Below are positions 37,007-45,996 of a stretch of DNA of 64,000 bases, in pieces; the stretch's first letter is position 1, and every line of letters starts with the position of its first letter. The position numbers were made by a program, and so were the translations under genes. The notes beneath the pieces were generated by a model, which saw nothing but the letters and a program-made list of their open reading frames with translations, was not told where the DNA came from and searched no databases. This DNA comes from Cellulosimicrobium protaetiae. GTDB lineage: Bacteria > Actinomycetota > Actinomycetes > Actinomycetales > Cellulomonadaceae. The DNA lies in NCBI RefSeq assembly GCF_009708005.2, contig NZ_CP052757.1, forward strand, positions 2,914,001-2,978,000. The letters run 5' to 3'.

Positions 37007-37078
37007 GGGCGATTGGCGCAGCGGTAGCGCGCTTCCCTGACACGGAAGAGGTCACTGGTTCGATCCCAGTATCGCCCA
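37007..37078 (+). tRNA. tRNA-Val (anticodon GAC), copy 2
   Basis: Same 72-nt sequence as copy 1. It ends the second Gly-Cys-Val cluster. Confidence 0.97.
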
Positions 37079-37083
37079 CCAGC

Positions 37084-37120
37084 ACGAAGGCCGTCCCGGT
37101 TCGCCCGGGGCGGCCTTCGT
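37084..37120 (+). terminator. Terminator of second tRNA cluster
   Basis: Stem ACGAAGGCCG/CGGCCTTCGT continues into an inner GTCCCGG/CCGGGGC stem with a 5-nt loop; 6 bp after tRNA-Val copy 2. Confidence 0.75.
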
Positions 37121-37127
37121 CGTCCAC

Positions 37128-37133
37128 TACCCT
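37128..37133 (+). promoter_or_regulatory. -10 box, leaderless start of LmeA-like gene
   Basis: TACCCT ends 6 nt before ATG 37140; no ribosome binding site. Confidence 0.5.
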
Positions 37134-37139
37134 CGGCCC

Positions 37140-38036
37140 ATGCCCGACCTGCGCCCCGCCCACGACGTGCTGCCCCTCGGCCCCGCCCCGCGTCCCGCCA
37201 CCGCCGCCGAGCTCCTCGCCCGCCTGCGCCCCGCGCTGCTCGACGCGCTCGGTCCGACCGTCGAGGGCTCCGAGCGGGTGCGCCTCGACGCCGACCTCGA
37301 CGGCCCGGACGTCGCGCGGCTCGACGTGGACCTGACCGGGGTGCACGTGCGTGTCGGCAGCGCGCAGCACGAGGCAGGGCACGGTGGAGCCGCCGACGCG
37401 ACCGACCCCGCGACCCGGGACGTCGAGGACGTGCGCTCGCGCGAGGACGCGGAGCTGCGCAGACTGCGCCTCGACGCGCACCCGCTCCTGGTCGAGGACG
37501 TCCCCGTGGACGTCGACGCCGAGGTCGCGGGCCTGCGGTTCCGCTGGGTCGAGGACACCGCCGGCGCGCTCGGGGTCGAACCGGTCGAGCCCGACGACGC
37601 GGCGCCCGTCAGCGGTCACGTGCGCGTCGCCGCGCCGCGCGACGCGCTCGTCGCGACCGCTCGGCGCCTCGTGGCGACCGAGCTCGAGAGCATCGGCCTC
37701 ACCCTCGCGTCGCTCGACGTCGAGCTCGCGTCGGCCGGTCCTCGCAGCGTCTCGCTCCGCGGGTTCGCCCGGGTGCGCAAGGGGATCCTCTCCGCGAGCG
37801 TGCGCGCGGCCGGTACCGCCGAAGTGGACGCGCACATGGTGCTGACCGTCCGGGACCTCGAGCTGTCGAGCCGCAACCCCGTCGTCGCCGCCCTGCTCCT
37901 GGCGGCGCGCGGCGAGCTGGCGAAGGCCGAGGGCCACCGTGTCGACCTCGCGTCCGACCTGCCCCCGGGCGTGCGCCTCGCGGACGTGCGCGTCGAGGTG
38001 GGCGAGACGCTCGCCGTCACCGCCCGCCTGGCCTGA
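37140..38036 (+). CDS. LmeA-like DUF2993 protein
   Basis: 298 residues. The beta-rich pattern (RVRLDADLDGPDVARLDVDLTGVHV, then VPVDVDAEVAGLRFRWVED and HVRVAAPRDALVATARRLVATELESIGLTLASLDVEL) matches DUF2993, the phospholipid-binding family of mycobacterial LmeA, which acts in lipomannan elongation. Unlike LmeA no signal peptide is visible, so this copy is probably cytoplasmic or membrane-associated. A C-terminal LPPGVRLADVRVEVGETLAV is typical. A link with the PIM genes 9 kb away is only a pathway-level guess. Confidence 0.8.
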   Translation: MPDLRPAHDVLPLGPAPRPATAAELLARLRPALLDALGPTVEGSERVRLDADLDGPDVARLDVDLTGVHVRVGSAQHEAGHGGAADATDPATRDVEDVRSREDAELRRLRLDAHPLLVEDVPVDVDAEVAGLRFRWVEDTAGALGVEPVEPDDAAPVSGHVRVAAPRDALVATARRLVATELESIGLTLASLDVELASAGPRSVSLRGFARVRKGILSASVRAAGTAEVDAHMVLTVRDLELSSRNPVVAALLLAARGELAKAEGHRVDLASDLPPGVRLADVRVEVGETLAVTARLA

Positions 38037-38074
38037 GACGCCGCGCCGGCCTTGTGGCGATCCTCACACGCACG

Positions 38075-38080
38075 TAGCGT
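38075..38080 (+). promoter_or_regulatory. -10 box, leaderless start of DUF2277 gene
   Basis: TAGCGT ends 7 nt before ATG 38088; no ribosome binding site. Confidence 0.5.
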
Positions 38081-38087
38081 CGAGTTC

Positions 38088-38411
38088 ATGTGCCGGAACA
38101 TCACGACCCTGCGGGGCCTCGAGCCCCCCGCGACCGACGAGGAGATCGAGGCGGCCGCACGCCAGTTCGTCCGCAAGGTGACGGGGATCCAGCGCACGAG
38201 CGCCGCGACCCAGGAGCCGTTCGAGCGGGCCGTCGACGAGGTGACGGCGATCGTCGCGCGCCTGCTCGGCGAGCTGCCGGAGCGTCGCAACCCGCCGAGC
38301 ACGATCCCGCCGCTGCGCCGCGAGGAGGTCCGAGCACGGATCGCCGCGCGCGAGGCCGCGGAGCGCGAGCACGAGCGTGCGCACGCCCTGGGGATCGCCC
38401 ACACCCACTGA
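38088..38411 (+). CDS. DUF2277 domain-containing protein
   Basis: 107 residues. The start MCRNITTLRGLEPPATDEEIEAAARQFVRKVTGI is the hallmark of DUF2277, a small conserved actinobacterial and proteobacterial family of unknown function. A Cys at position 2 and several His at the C-terminus (ALGIAHTH) could bind a metal. The ORF is short and follows a leaderless-type promoter. Confidence 0.92.
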   Translation: MCRNITTLRGLEPPATDEEIEAAARQFVRKVTGIQRTSAATQEPFERAVDEVTAIVARLLGELPERRNPPSTIPPLRREEVRARIAAREAAEREHERAHALGIAHTH

Positions 38412-38419
38412 CTCCACCT

Positions 38420-38439
38420 CCGGAGCCCGCGGGCTCCGG
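38420..38439. terminator. 20-bp perfect palindrome after DUF2277 gene
   Basis: CCGGAGCCCGCGGGCTCCGG is fully self-complementary and lies 9 bp after the stop codon; it can fold as a short hairpin. No T-tract. Confidence 0.5.
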
Positions 38440-38472
38440 GCGACGCGCGTGCCGAACCGCGCCGTCGGCGTC

Positions 38473-38478
38473 TAGGCT
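38473..38478 (+). promoter_or_regulatory. -10 box, leaderless start of small Cys/His protein
   Basis: TAGGCT ends 8 nt before GTG 38487; no ribosome binding site. Confidence 0.55.
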
Positions 38479-38486
38479 CGTGGCCC

Positions 38487-38804
38487 GTGAGCGCCGTACC
38501 CGACTCGACCCCGCCCGCGCAGGCCGCGCGCCCCGAGCCCGTCAGCGCGAGCATGCGCCGTGCCAAGGCGGGCGCCCGCTCCGCGCACGTGACGATCGGG
38601 CAGGTCCGGGAGGACCCGGCGGGGCGCGTGACCATCGACTGCTCGTGCGGCATGTCGCTCACGAACGGGCCCGACTGGACCGTCGACGAGCACATCCGCC
38701 TCCACCGCGCCGAGGCGCGCTACCTCGCGCTGAGCACGGTCGCCCCGGCGGGGATGCCCCGCCTCATCGAGGTCGACGCGGACCGTCTCCCGCGCGTCGA
38801 CTGA
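38487..38804 (+). CDS. Hypothetical small protein with Cys/His cluster
   Basis: 105 residues; I do not recognise the family. The middle reads VTIDCSCGMSLTNGPDWTVDEHIRLHRAE: two Cys three residues apart region (CSCG) and two His four apart (HIRLH) are spaced like a zinc finger. N-terminus is Pro/Ala-rich. It converges on the 71-residue gene with a 3-bp gap. A leaderless -10 box supports the GTG start. Confidence 0.7.
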   Translation: MSAVPDSTPPAQAARPEPVSASMRRAKAGARSAHVTIGQVREDPAGRVTIDCSCGMSLTNGPDWTVDEHIRLHRAEARYLALSTVAPAGMPRLIEVDADRLPRVD

Positions 38805-38807
38805 CGA

Positions 38808-39023
38808 CTACAGCTCGTCCGGGTCGTCCCAGGACGTTCCCGACGAGGCGCCGTCGATCGGTCGGCGCTCGCTCTCGGAGAGCGACTGCGGCGCCTTGGT
38901 CGCGTCGCCGCCGGTGAGCACGTCGCCGGCCCCCTCCCCCTCGTCCTCGCGGCGCGGGGAGAGCCGCGCGGACGCGACGTCGGACTCGTTGAGGTCGTCA
39001 CGGTGGTGTGCGTGGGTGCTCAT
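38808..39023 (-). CDS. Hypothetical small acidic protein
   Basis: 71 residues, strongly hydrophilic and acidic, probably disordered: MSTHAHHRDDLNESDVASAR at the start, TSWDDPDEL at the end. No family recognised. TAGACC on the minus strand ends 6 nt before ATG 39023, an imperfect version of the leaderless pattern, which supports a real gene. Confidence 0.6.
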   Translation of the reverse strand: MSTHAHHRDDLNESDVASARLSPRREDEGEGAGDVLTGGDATKAPQSLSESERRPIDGASSGTSWDDPDEL

Positions 39024-39240
39024 GGGACGGGTCTACCAGGTCCGACGGCTCGACGCACCATCGTCCGCCCTGAGTCGTCGTGAAGGTGTCGTCGAGGCCG
39101 GTCGTGGCGAGACGGCCTCGCAGCGGCGAGGGCCAGCCGGTCGTGCTTGGCACACTATTTATGGCGAGTGTCCGTCATCACCCGTGACGCGGAGCCGTCT
39201 GCGACGACAGCGACCCGGGGTGCGTGGAATCCTCAGGGGC

Positions 39241-41436
39241 ATGCAGACCTGGCCAGGCCACCCCTACCCGCTCGGGGCCACCTACGACGGGACGGGGACG
39301 AACTTCGCCCTGTTCTCCGAGGTCGCGGAGCGCGTCGAGCTCTGTCTCCTCGGCGACGACGGCACCGAGACGCGCGTCGACCTCGAGGAGGTGGACGCGC
39401 ACGTCTGGCACGTCTACCTGCCCGGGAAGGGTCCCGGCACGCGCTACGGCTACCGGGTGCACGGCCCGTACGACCCGGCGAACGGCCACCGCTGCAACCC
39501 GGCGAAGCTGCTCCTCGACCCCTACGCGAAGGCGATCGAGGGTCGCGTGGACGGCGACGAGTCGCTCTTCTCCTACCGTTTCGCCGACGGCGGCGACGCG
39601 GCGCCGTCGGACGAGGCCACCGAGGGCGAGGTCGCCGAGGACGCGCCCGCGACCGCTCCCCCGCTCAACGACGACGACTCCGCCGGCCACACGATGGTCG
39701 CGGTCGTCATCAACCCGTACTTCGACTGGGGCCACGACCGCCCGCCGAACCGGGACTACCACGACAGCGTGATCTACGAGGCGCACGTCAAGGGCATGAC
39801 GATGCTCCACCCCGACGTGCCCGACGAGCTGCGCGGCACGTACGCCGGCATGGCGCACCCGGCGGTGATCGAGCACCTCGTGACCCTCGGCGTCACGGCC
39901 GTCGAGCTCATGCCGGTGCACCAGTTCGTCAACGACCCCACGCTCGTCGAGAAGGGTCTGTCGAACTACTGGGGCTACAACACCATCGGCTTCTTCGCGC
40001 CCCACAACGGCTACGCCGCGTACGGCACGCGCGGGCAGCAGGTCATGGAGTTCAAGACCATGGTGAAGGCGTTGCACGAGGCCGGCATCGAGGTCATCCT
40101 CGACGTCGTCTACAACCACACCGCGGAGGGCAACCACCTCGGCCCGACGCTGAGCTTCCGCGGCATCGACAACAAGGCGTACTACCGGCTCGTCGACGGC
40201 GACGAGGCCCACTACTTCGACACGACGGGCACGGGCAACTCGCTGCTCATGCGCTCGCCGCACGTGCTCCAGCTCATCATGGACTCGCTGCGGTACTGGG
40301 TGACCGAGATGCACGTGGACGGGTTCCGCTTCGACCTCGCGGCGACCCTGGCCCGGCAGTTCCACGAGGTCGACCGCCTCTCGGCGTTCTTCGACATCGT
40401 GCAGCAGGACCCGGTGATCTCCCAGGTCAAGCTCATCGCCGAGCCGTGGGACCTCGGCGACGGCGGCTACCAGGTGGGCGGATTCCCGCCGCTGTGGACC
40501 GAGTGGAACGGGCAGTACCGGGACACCGTGCGCGACTTCTGGCGCGGCGAGCCCTCGACCCTGCCCGAGCTCGCGAGCCGGCTCACGGGCTCCTCCGACC
40601 TCTACGAGCACAGCGGCCGCAAGCCCATCGCGTCGATCAACTTCGTCACGGCGCACGACGGCTTCACGCTGAACGACCTCGTGTCCTACGACGAGAAGCA
40701 CAACGACGCCAACGGCGAGGGCAACAACGACGGCGAGAGCCACAACCGGTCCTGGAACTGCGGGGTCGAGGGGCCGACGGACGACCCCGAGGTGCGGGCG
40801 CTCCGCGCGCGCCAGCGCCGCAACTTCCTCGCCACGCTGCTGCTCTCCCAGGGCGTGCCCATGCTCGCGCACGGTGACGAGATCGCGCGCACGCAGGGCG
40901 GCAACAACAACGGCTACTGCCAGGACAACGAGATCACCTGGATGGACTGGGGCGGCGAGGAGGGCCTCGACGACGAGCGGGCCGCTCTCCTCGACTTCGC
41001 CCGGCGCGTCGTCTGGCTGCGCCGCGACCACCCGGTGCTGCACCGGCGCCGCTTCTTCCTGGGCCGAGGCGGCTCCGGGACGGCCGACGACGAGCTGCCC
41101 GACATCGAGTGGCTCGACATCACCGGGTCGCGCATGGACCAGCAGGACTGGGACCACGCGTACGCGCGCACCGTCATGGTGTTCCTCAACGGCGACGCGA
41201 TCCCCGAGCAGGACCGGCGCGGCGAGCCGATCGTCGACGACTCGTTCCTCCTGCTGCTCAACGCCCACTCCGACGCGCTCGAGTTCACCGTGCCGCCCCC
41301 GGCGTACGGCGAGGAGTGGGACGTCGTGCTGGACACGGACGGCACGGTGGACGTCGGCGACACGCTGCGACCGGGCGACACGGTCCCCGTGACGGGCCGC
41401 AGCGTCATCGTCCTGACCCGGCCGCCGCTGCGATGA
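39241..41436 (+). CDS. glgX: Glycogen debranching enzyme (GlgX/TreX)
   Basis: 731 residues, GH13 isoamylase type with an N-terminal CBM48 (GATYDGTGTNFALFSEVAERVELCLL). Catalytic residues: Asp in GFRFDLAATL (near 365), Glu in LIAEPWDLGDGG (near 401) and Asp in FVTAHDGFTLNDLVSY. It cuts alpha-1,6 branches to free maltooligosaccharides. Its stop overlaps treY (ATGA), so it is the TreX of a trehalose operon. ATG 39241 is chosen as the family start; no good ribosome binding site precedes it, and CAGGGG is the nearest. Confidence 0.96.
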   Translation: MQTWPGHPYPLGATYDGTGTNFALFSEVAERVELCLLGDDGTETRVDLEEVDAHVWHVYLPGKGPGTRYGYRVHGPYDPANGHRCNPAKLLLDPYAKAIEGRVDGDESLFSYRFADGGDAAPSDEATEGEVAEDAPATAPPLNDDDSAGHTMVAVVINPYFDWGHDRPPNRDYHDSVIYEAHVKGMTMLHPDVPDELRGTYAGMAHPAVIEHLVTLGVTAVELMPVHQFVNDPTLVEKGLSNYWGYNTIGFFAPHNGYAAYGTRGQQVMEFKTMVKALHEAGIEVILDVVYNHTAEGNHLGPTLSFRGIDNKAYYRLVDGDEAHYFDTTGTGNSLLMRSPHVLQLIMDSLRYWVTEMHVDGFRFDLAATLARQFHEVDRLSAFFDIVQQDPVISQVKLIAEPWDLGDGGYQVGGFPPLWTEWNGQYRDTVRDFWRGEPSTLPELASRLTGSSDLYEHSGRKPIASINFVTAHDGFTLNDLVSYDEKHNDANGEGNNDGESHNRSWNCGVEGPTDDPEVRALRARQRRNFLATLLLSQGVPMLAHGDEIARTQGGNNNGYCQDNEITWMDWGGEEGLDDERAALLDFARRVVWLRRDHPVLHRRRFFLGRGGSGTADDELPDIEWLDITGSRMDQQDWDHAYARTVMVFLNGDAIPEQDRRGEPIVDDSFLLLLNAHSDALEFTVPPPAYGEEWDVVLDTDGTVDVGDTLRPGDTVPVTGRSVIVLTRPPLR

Positions 41437-44096
41437 CGGCCACCGCGCCCGACCCCGGCACGACCGGCGCGCCCACCCCGGCGCGCCGCGTCCCGGTCTC
41501 CACGTACCGGCTCCAGCTCGGCCCCGACCTCACCTTCGACGACGCCGCGCGCCAGGTGCCCTACCTCGCGTCGCTCGGGGTCACGCACCTCTACCTCTCC
41601 CCCGTGCTCCAGGCCGCGCCCGGCTCGACGCACGGGTACGACGTCGTCGACCACTCTCGCGTCAGCGACGAGCTCGGCGGCCGCGAAGGGCTCGATCGCC
41701 TGGCCGCGAGCGCCCGCGCGGCGGGCCTGGGCATCGTGCTCGACGTCGTGCCGAACCACATGGCGGTCCCGACCCCTGCGTGGCACAACCGCGCGCTGTG
41801 GTCCGTGCTCGAGGAGGGCCCCGACTCGCCCTACGCCCGGTGGTTCGACGTCGACTGGTCCGCGGGCGAGGGCGCGGTGCTCATGCCGGTGCTCGGCGCG
41901 CGCCTGGGCGACGTGCTCGCGGCGGGTGAGATCACGGTCGACGAGGTCGCGATCCCCGGGTCGCCGGAGCCCCGGCGCGTGCTCCGGTACTACGACCACG
42001 TCTTTCCCGTGCGGGCGGGCACGGAGGACCTGCCGCTCACCGAGCTGGTGGAGCGCCAGCACTACCGCCTCGCGTACTGGCGAGTGGGCGACGAGGAGCT
42101 CAACTACCGGCGCTTCTTCGACGTCGGCTCGCTCGTCGCCGTCCGGGTCGAGGACGAGGAGGTGTTCGACGCGACGCACGCGCTCGTGCTCGGCCTCGTC
42201 GCCGACGGTACGGTCGACGGGCTGCGCATCGACCACCCGGACGGCCTCGCGGACCCGGCGCAGTACCTGCAGCGGCTCGCGGACCGCACGGACGGCGCGT
42301 GGGTCGTCGTGGAGAAGATCCTCGCGGGCGAGGAGCAGGTGCCGCCGGACTGGGCGACGGTCGGGACCACGGGGTACGACGTCGCGTGGCGGCTCCAGCA
42401 GCTCTTCGTGGACCCGGGCGGTCGGGCGGGTCTGGACGCGGTGATGACTCGCCTCACGGGCGCCGTGCCGGGCGGGCTGGGCGCGCTCGTCGAGGAGGCG
42501 AAGCGCGAGGTCGTCGCCGGGCCGCTCTACGCGGAGGTGCACCGCCTGACCGACCTGGCGGCCGCCGTCTGCCACGACGACCCGCGCCTGCGCGACCACA
42601 CCTGGCGCGGTCTGCACCAGTGCCTGCGCGAGCTCCTCGTCGCGTTCGACCGGTACCGGGCGTACGTCGTCCCGGGCACGCCGCCGCGCCACGAGGCGGT
42701 GCGGGCGGTCGAGGAGGCGGCCGGGCGCGCGCGGACGCACCTCGACCCGCAGCGCGCGGAGACGCTCGAGGTCGTGGTCGACCTCGTGCTGGGACGGGAG
42801 GTCGGCAGCGCGGGACGTCGGCGTGAGGCGCGCCGCGACGAGCTCGTGGTGCGCTTCCAGCAGGTGTGCGGGGCGGTGACGGCCAAGGGCGTGGAGGACA
42901 CCGCGTTCTACCGGTGGACCGAGCTCGTGGGCCTGTGCGAGGTCGGGGGCGAACCGGACCGGTTCAGCCTCGGCGTGCACGACTGGCACGGGTTCGCGCA
43001 GCGGTTCGCGGCCCTCACCCCGCACGCCCTCACGGCCGGCTCGACGCACGACACCAAGCGCGGCGAGGACACGCGCGCGGCGCTCGGGGTGCTCTCCGAG
43101 GACGCGACGGGCTGGTCGCGCCTCGTCGACGAGGTCCGCGCCGCGACGGCCCCGTACCGCGGGGTGCTCGTGGACGGCCTCGCCGAGAACCTGTTGTGGC
43201 AGACCGTCGCGGGGACCTGGCTGCCCGACGCGGAGGCCAGGGCCGACCCGGCCGACGGCTCGTCGGACACCCCGTCCGGTGCGGCGATCGCGCCCGACCG
43301 CCTCGTGGAGTACCTGCACAAGGCGCTGCGCGAGGCGAAGGTCGCGACGTCCTGGACGAGCCCGGACGAGGCCTACGAGGAGGCCGTCGCCGACCTCGCG
43401 CGGCGCGCGCTCGCCGACCCGGCCGTGACCGGCGCGTTCGCGCGGTGGTCCCGGGAGCACCGCGAGGAGCTGCGCGCCGCGAGCCTCGGGATCACGCTCG
43501 TCCGGCTCACGGCGCCGGGCGTCGCCGACGTCTACCAGGGCACCGAGTCCTACTCCCCCACCCTCGTGGACCCCGACAACCGACGCCCGGTGGACGTCGA
43601 GGCGCTCACGGAGCGGCTCGCGCGGCTCGACGGCGGCGCCCCGGCGCGCACGCTCGCGGACGAGAAGCTGCTCGTCACGGCGCGCGCGCTGCGGCTGCGC
43701 CGCGCCCTCGCCGACGCCTTCGTGGGCGAGGGTGCCGGGTACGCGCCCGTGGCGTCGTCGACGCCGTGCGCGCTCGCGTTCGCGCGCACGACGCCGGGCG
43801 GCGGCGCCCCCGGGGTGCGCGGCGGGACGGGCGCGGACGCCGTGCCGGGCGCGCCCGTCGCGCGCGTCGTGACCGTCGCGACGCGCCTCGCCGGGACGGT
43901 CGAGAGGCTCGGCGGGTGGCGGGACCACGTCGTCGCCCTCCCCGACGGGGCGGGCCTGTGGATCGACGTCCTCACCGGGCGCGAGCACCGGGCGGGTGTC
44001 GTGCCGGTCGCGGAGCTCCTCACCGACCTGCCCGTGGCGCTCCTCGTCGACGCGGGCACGGCGTCACGCGTCCTCGCGGCCGGAGGGGACTCGTGA
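41433..44096 (+). CDS. treY: Maltooligosyl trehalose synthase
   Basis: 887 residues, longer than the usual 700-830. GH13 motifs: DVVPNHMAVP, GLRIDHPDGLADP (nucleophile Asp near 266), VVEKILAGEEQ (Glu), and SLTAGSTHDTKRGEDTRA-type STHDTKRGEDTRA. It turns the reducing end of maltooligosaccharides into an alpha,alpha-1,1 bond. A Gly/Pro-rich insertion near residues 790-805 (GGGAPGVRGG) is unusual. Overlaps glgX and treZ by four bases each. Confidence 0.96.
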   Translation: MTATAPDPGTTGAPTPARRVPVSTYRLQLGPDLTFDDAARQVPYLASLGVTHLYLSPVLQAAPGSTHGYDVVDHSRVSDELGGREGLDRLAASARAAGLGIVLDVVPNHMAVPTPAWHNRALWSVLEEGPDSPYARWFDVDWSAGEGAVLMPVLGARLGDVLAAGEITVDEVAIPGSPEPRRVLRYYDHVFPVRAGTEDLPLTELVERQHYRLAYWRVGDEELNYRRFFDVGSLVAVRVEDEEVFDATHALVLGLVADGTVDGLRIDHPDGLADPAQYLQRLADRTDGAWVVVEKILAGEEQVPPDWATVGTTGYDVAWRLQQLFVDPGGRAGLDAVMTRLTGAVPGGLGALVEEAKREVVAGPLYAEVHRLTDLAAAVCHDDPRLRDHTWRGLHQCLRELLVAFDRYRAYVVPGTPPRHEAVRAVEEAAGRARTHLDPQRAETLEVVVDLVLGREVGSAGRRREARRDELVVRFQQVCGAVTAKGVEDTAFYRWTELVGLCEVGGEPDRFSLGVHDWHGFAQRFAALTPHALTAGSTHDTKRGEDTRAALGVLSEDATGWSRLVDEVRAATAPYRGVLVDGLAENLLWQTVAGTWLPDAEARADPADGSSDTPSGAAIAPDRLVEYLHKALREAKVATSWTSPDEAYEEAVADLARRALADPAVTGAFARWSREHREELRAASLGITLVRLTAPGVADVYQGTESYSPTLVDPDNRRPVDVEALTERLARLDGGAPARTLADEKLLVTARALRLRRALADAFVGEGAGYAPVASSTPCALAFARTTPGGGAPGVRGGTGADAVPGAPVARVVTVATRLAGTVERLGGWRDHVVALPDGAGLWIDVLTGREHRAGVVPVAELLTDLPVALLVDAGTASRVLAAGGDS

Positions 44097-45982
44097 CGAC
44101 GCCGCCCCCGGCACCTCGCGTGCCGGCCCCGCGGGCCACGCCGCTCCTCTCCGTGCCCGGGCCCCGCCCGATCGTGTGGGCGCCGACGGCCCGCAGCGTG
44201 GAGCTGCTGCTGCCCGAGCCCGGCTCCGGGTCGTTCGAGGGCGCGGCGCGGCGACCGCTGCGCCTCGTGGGCGCGCACGTGCCTGGCTGGTGGGGCTACG
44301 ACCACGAGCTCCCGTGGGGCACGGACTACGGGTACGCCGTCGACGGCGGGCCGGGTCGCCCGGACCCGCGCAGCCCGTGGCAGCCGTACGGGGTGCACGG
44401 GCCGAGCCGCACGTTCGACGCGGCGTTCGCGTGGACCGACGACACGTGGGCGGGCCGCGACGTGCGGGGCGAGGTCCTCTACGAGCTGCACGTGGGCACG
44501 TTCACCCCGCAGGGCACGCTCGACGCCGCGATCGACCGGCTCGACCACCTGGTCGACCTGGGCGTCGGCGCGGTCGAGCTGCTGCCCGTCGCGGCGTTCG
44601 GCGGCGAGCGGGGCTGGGGCTACGACGGCGTGCACCTGTACGCCGTGCACGAGCCGTACGGCGGTCCCCGCGCCCTGCAACGGTTCGTCGACGCCGCGCA
44701 CGCGCGCGGGCTCGCCGTCGTGCTCGACGTCGTCTACAACCACCTCGGGCCGTCGGGGAACTACCTGCCGGAGTTCGGCCCGTACTTCACCGACGCCCAC
44801 ACCACCCCGTGGGGGTCCGCGGTCAACCTCGACCGCCCGGGCAGCCGCGAGGTGCGCGAGTGGGTGATCGACAACGCCGAGCGGTGGTTCGTCGAGTTCC
44901 ACGTCGACGCGCTGCGGCTCGACGCGGTGCACGCGCTCGTCGACGACTCCCCCACCCACCTGCTGGCCGAGCTCGCGCGGCGGGTCGACCGCGTCGAGCA
45001 GGAGCTCGGGCGGCCGCTCACCCTGGTCGCGGAGTCGGACGCGAACGACCCGGCCACGGTGACGGGGGTCGAGCAGGGCGGGCGCGGCATGCGCGCCCAG
45101 TGGGCCGACGACGTCCACCACGCCGTGCACGCGCTCCTCACGGGCGAGCGGCAGGGCTACTACGTCGACTTCGGCCCGGTCGCCGTGCTGCGCAAGGCGC
45201 TCACAGGCGTGTTCGTGCACGACGGCACGTTCTCCACCTTCCGTGGCCGGACCTGGGGGCACCCGGTCCCGCCCGGGACCGACGGGCACGCGTTCGTCGT
45301 GAGCTCCCAGAACCACGACCAGGTCGGGAACCGCGCGTTCGGGGACCGGACGTCGGCGACGCTCGACGGTGGCGGCCTGGCCGCGGCCGCCGCGCTCGTG
45401 CTGGTCTCGCCCTTCACACCGCTGCTCTTCATGGGCGAGGAGTGGGGTGCGTCCACGCCGTGGCAGTTCTTCACCGACCACGCCGAGCCGGATCTCGCCG
45501 AGGCGGTCCGACGCGGGCGGGCCGCGGAGTTCGCCGACCACGGCTGGGGCGACGGCACGCCCGTGCCCGACCCGCAGGACGCGGCGACCCGCGACGCGAG
45601 CGTGCTCGACTGGACCGAGCGGCACCGCGGCGAGCACGCGCGCCTGCTCGCCTGGTACCGGGCACTGGTCGCGCTGCGGTCGCGTCCCGACGTGCGCTCG
45701 GGCGACCTCTCGGTCGTCCGTGTGCACGGGCCGGGCGGCGTGGACGACGACGCCTCCGGGGAGGAACCGCTGACGGGCGCGGCCCCGCACGGAGGTCCCG
45801 CGTTCGTCGTCGACCGCCGGACCGTCGCGATCGCGGTGAACCTCGGCGACGCGCCTCGGCGGCTACGGCTCGCGCTCGGCGGCACGCCGCGCCTGCTCGC
45901 GGCGTGGGACCCGGCGACGGACGTGCACCGGCGCTCCGTCGACCTGCCCGCGCGTTCGGTCGCCGTCCTGTCCTGGGTGTGA
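44093..45982 (+). CDS. treZ: Maltooligosyltrehalose trehalohydrolase
   Basis: 629 residues. N-terminal Ig-like domain, then GH13 motifs DVVYNHLGPSGNYL, ALRLDAVHAL (nucleophile Asp near 278), LVAESDAND (Glu near 316) and SQNHDQVGNR. FMGEEWGASTPW is specific to TreZ. It releases trehalose from the TreY product. GTG 44093 overlaps the treY stop. Confidence 0.96.
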   Translation: MTTPPPAPRVPAPRATPLLSVPGPRPIVWAPTARSVELLLPEPGSGSFEGAARRPLRLVGAHVPGWWGYDHELPWGTDYGYAVDGGPGRPDPRSPWQPYGVHGPSRTFDAAFAWTDDTWAGRDVRGEVLYELHVGTFTPQGTLDAAIDRLDHLVDLGVGAVELLPVAAFGGERGWGYDGVHLYAVHEPYGGPRALQRFVDAAHARGLAVVLDVVYNHLGPSGNYLPEFGPYFTDAHTTPWGSAVNLDRPGSREVREWVIDNAERWFVEFHVDALRLDAVHALVDDSPTHLLAELARRVDRVEQELGRPLTLVAESDANDPATVTGVEQGGRGMRAQWADDVHHAVHALLTGERQGYYVDFGPVAVLRKALTGVFVHDGTFSTFRGRTWGHPVPPGTDGHAFVVSSQNHDQVGNRAFGDRTSATLDGGGLAAAAALVLVSPFTPLLFMGEEWGASTPWQFFTDHAEPDLAEAVRRGRAAEFADHGWGDGTPVPDPQDAATRDASVLDWTERHRGEHARLLAWYRALVALRSRPDVRSGDLSVVRVHGPGGVDDDASGEEPLTGAAPHGGPAFVVDRRTVAIAVNLGDAPRRLRLALGGTPRLLAAWDPATDVHRRSVDLPARSVAVLSWV

Positions 45983-45983
45983 C

Positions 45984-45989
45984 TACGCT
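45984..45989 (+). promoter_or_regulatory. -10 box, leaderless start of PPK2 gene
   Basis: TACGCT begins one base after the treZ stop codon and ends 7 nt before ATG 45997. It may give the PPK2 gene a promoter of its own. Confidence 0.5.
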
Positions 45990-45996
45990 CACGCCC

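Noticed and set aside
34022-37078. The three tRNA-Val genes as attachment-site repeats of an integrated element
   Set aside because: Each is a full tRNA with its own promoter or cluster, no integrase is present, and the DNA between them holds folate genes of normal composition.
40914-43988. Minus-strand open frame of about 1,020 codons opposite glgX and treY
   Set aside because: Fully antisense to two enzymes with intact catalytic motifs; composition is that of a shadow frame.
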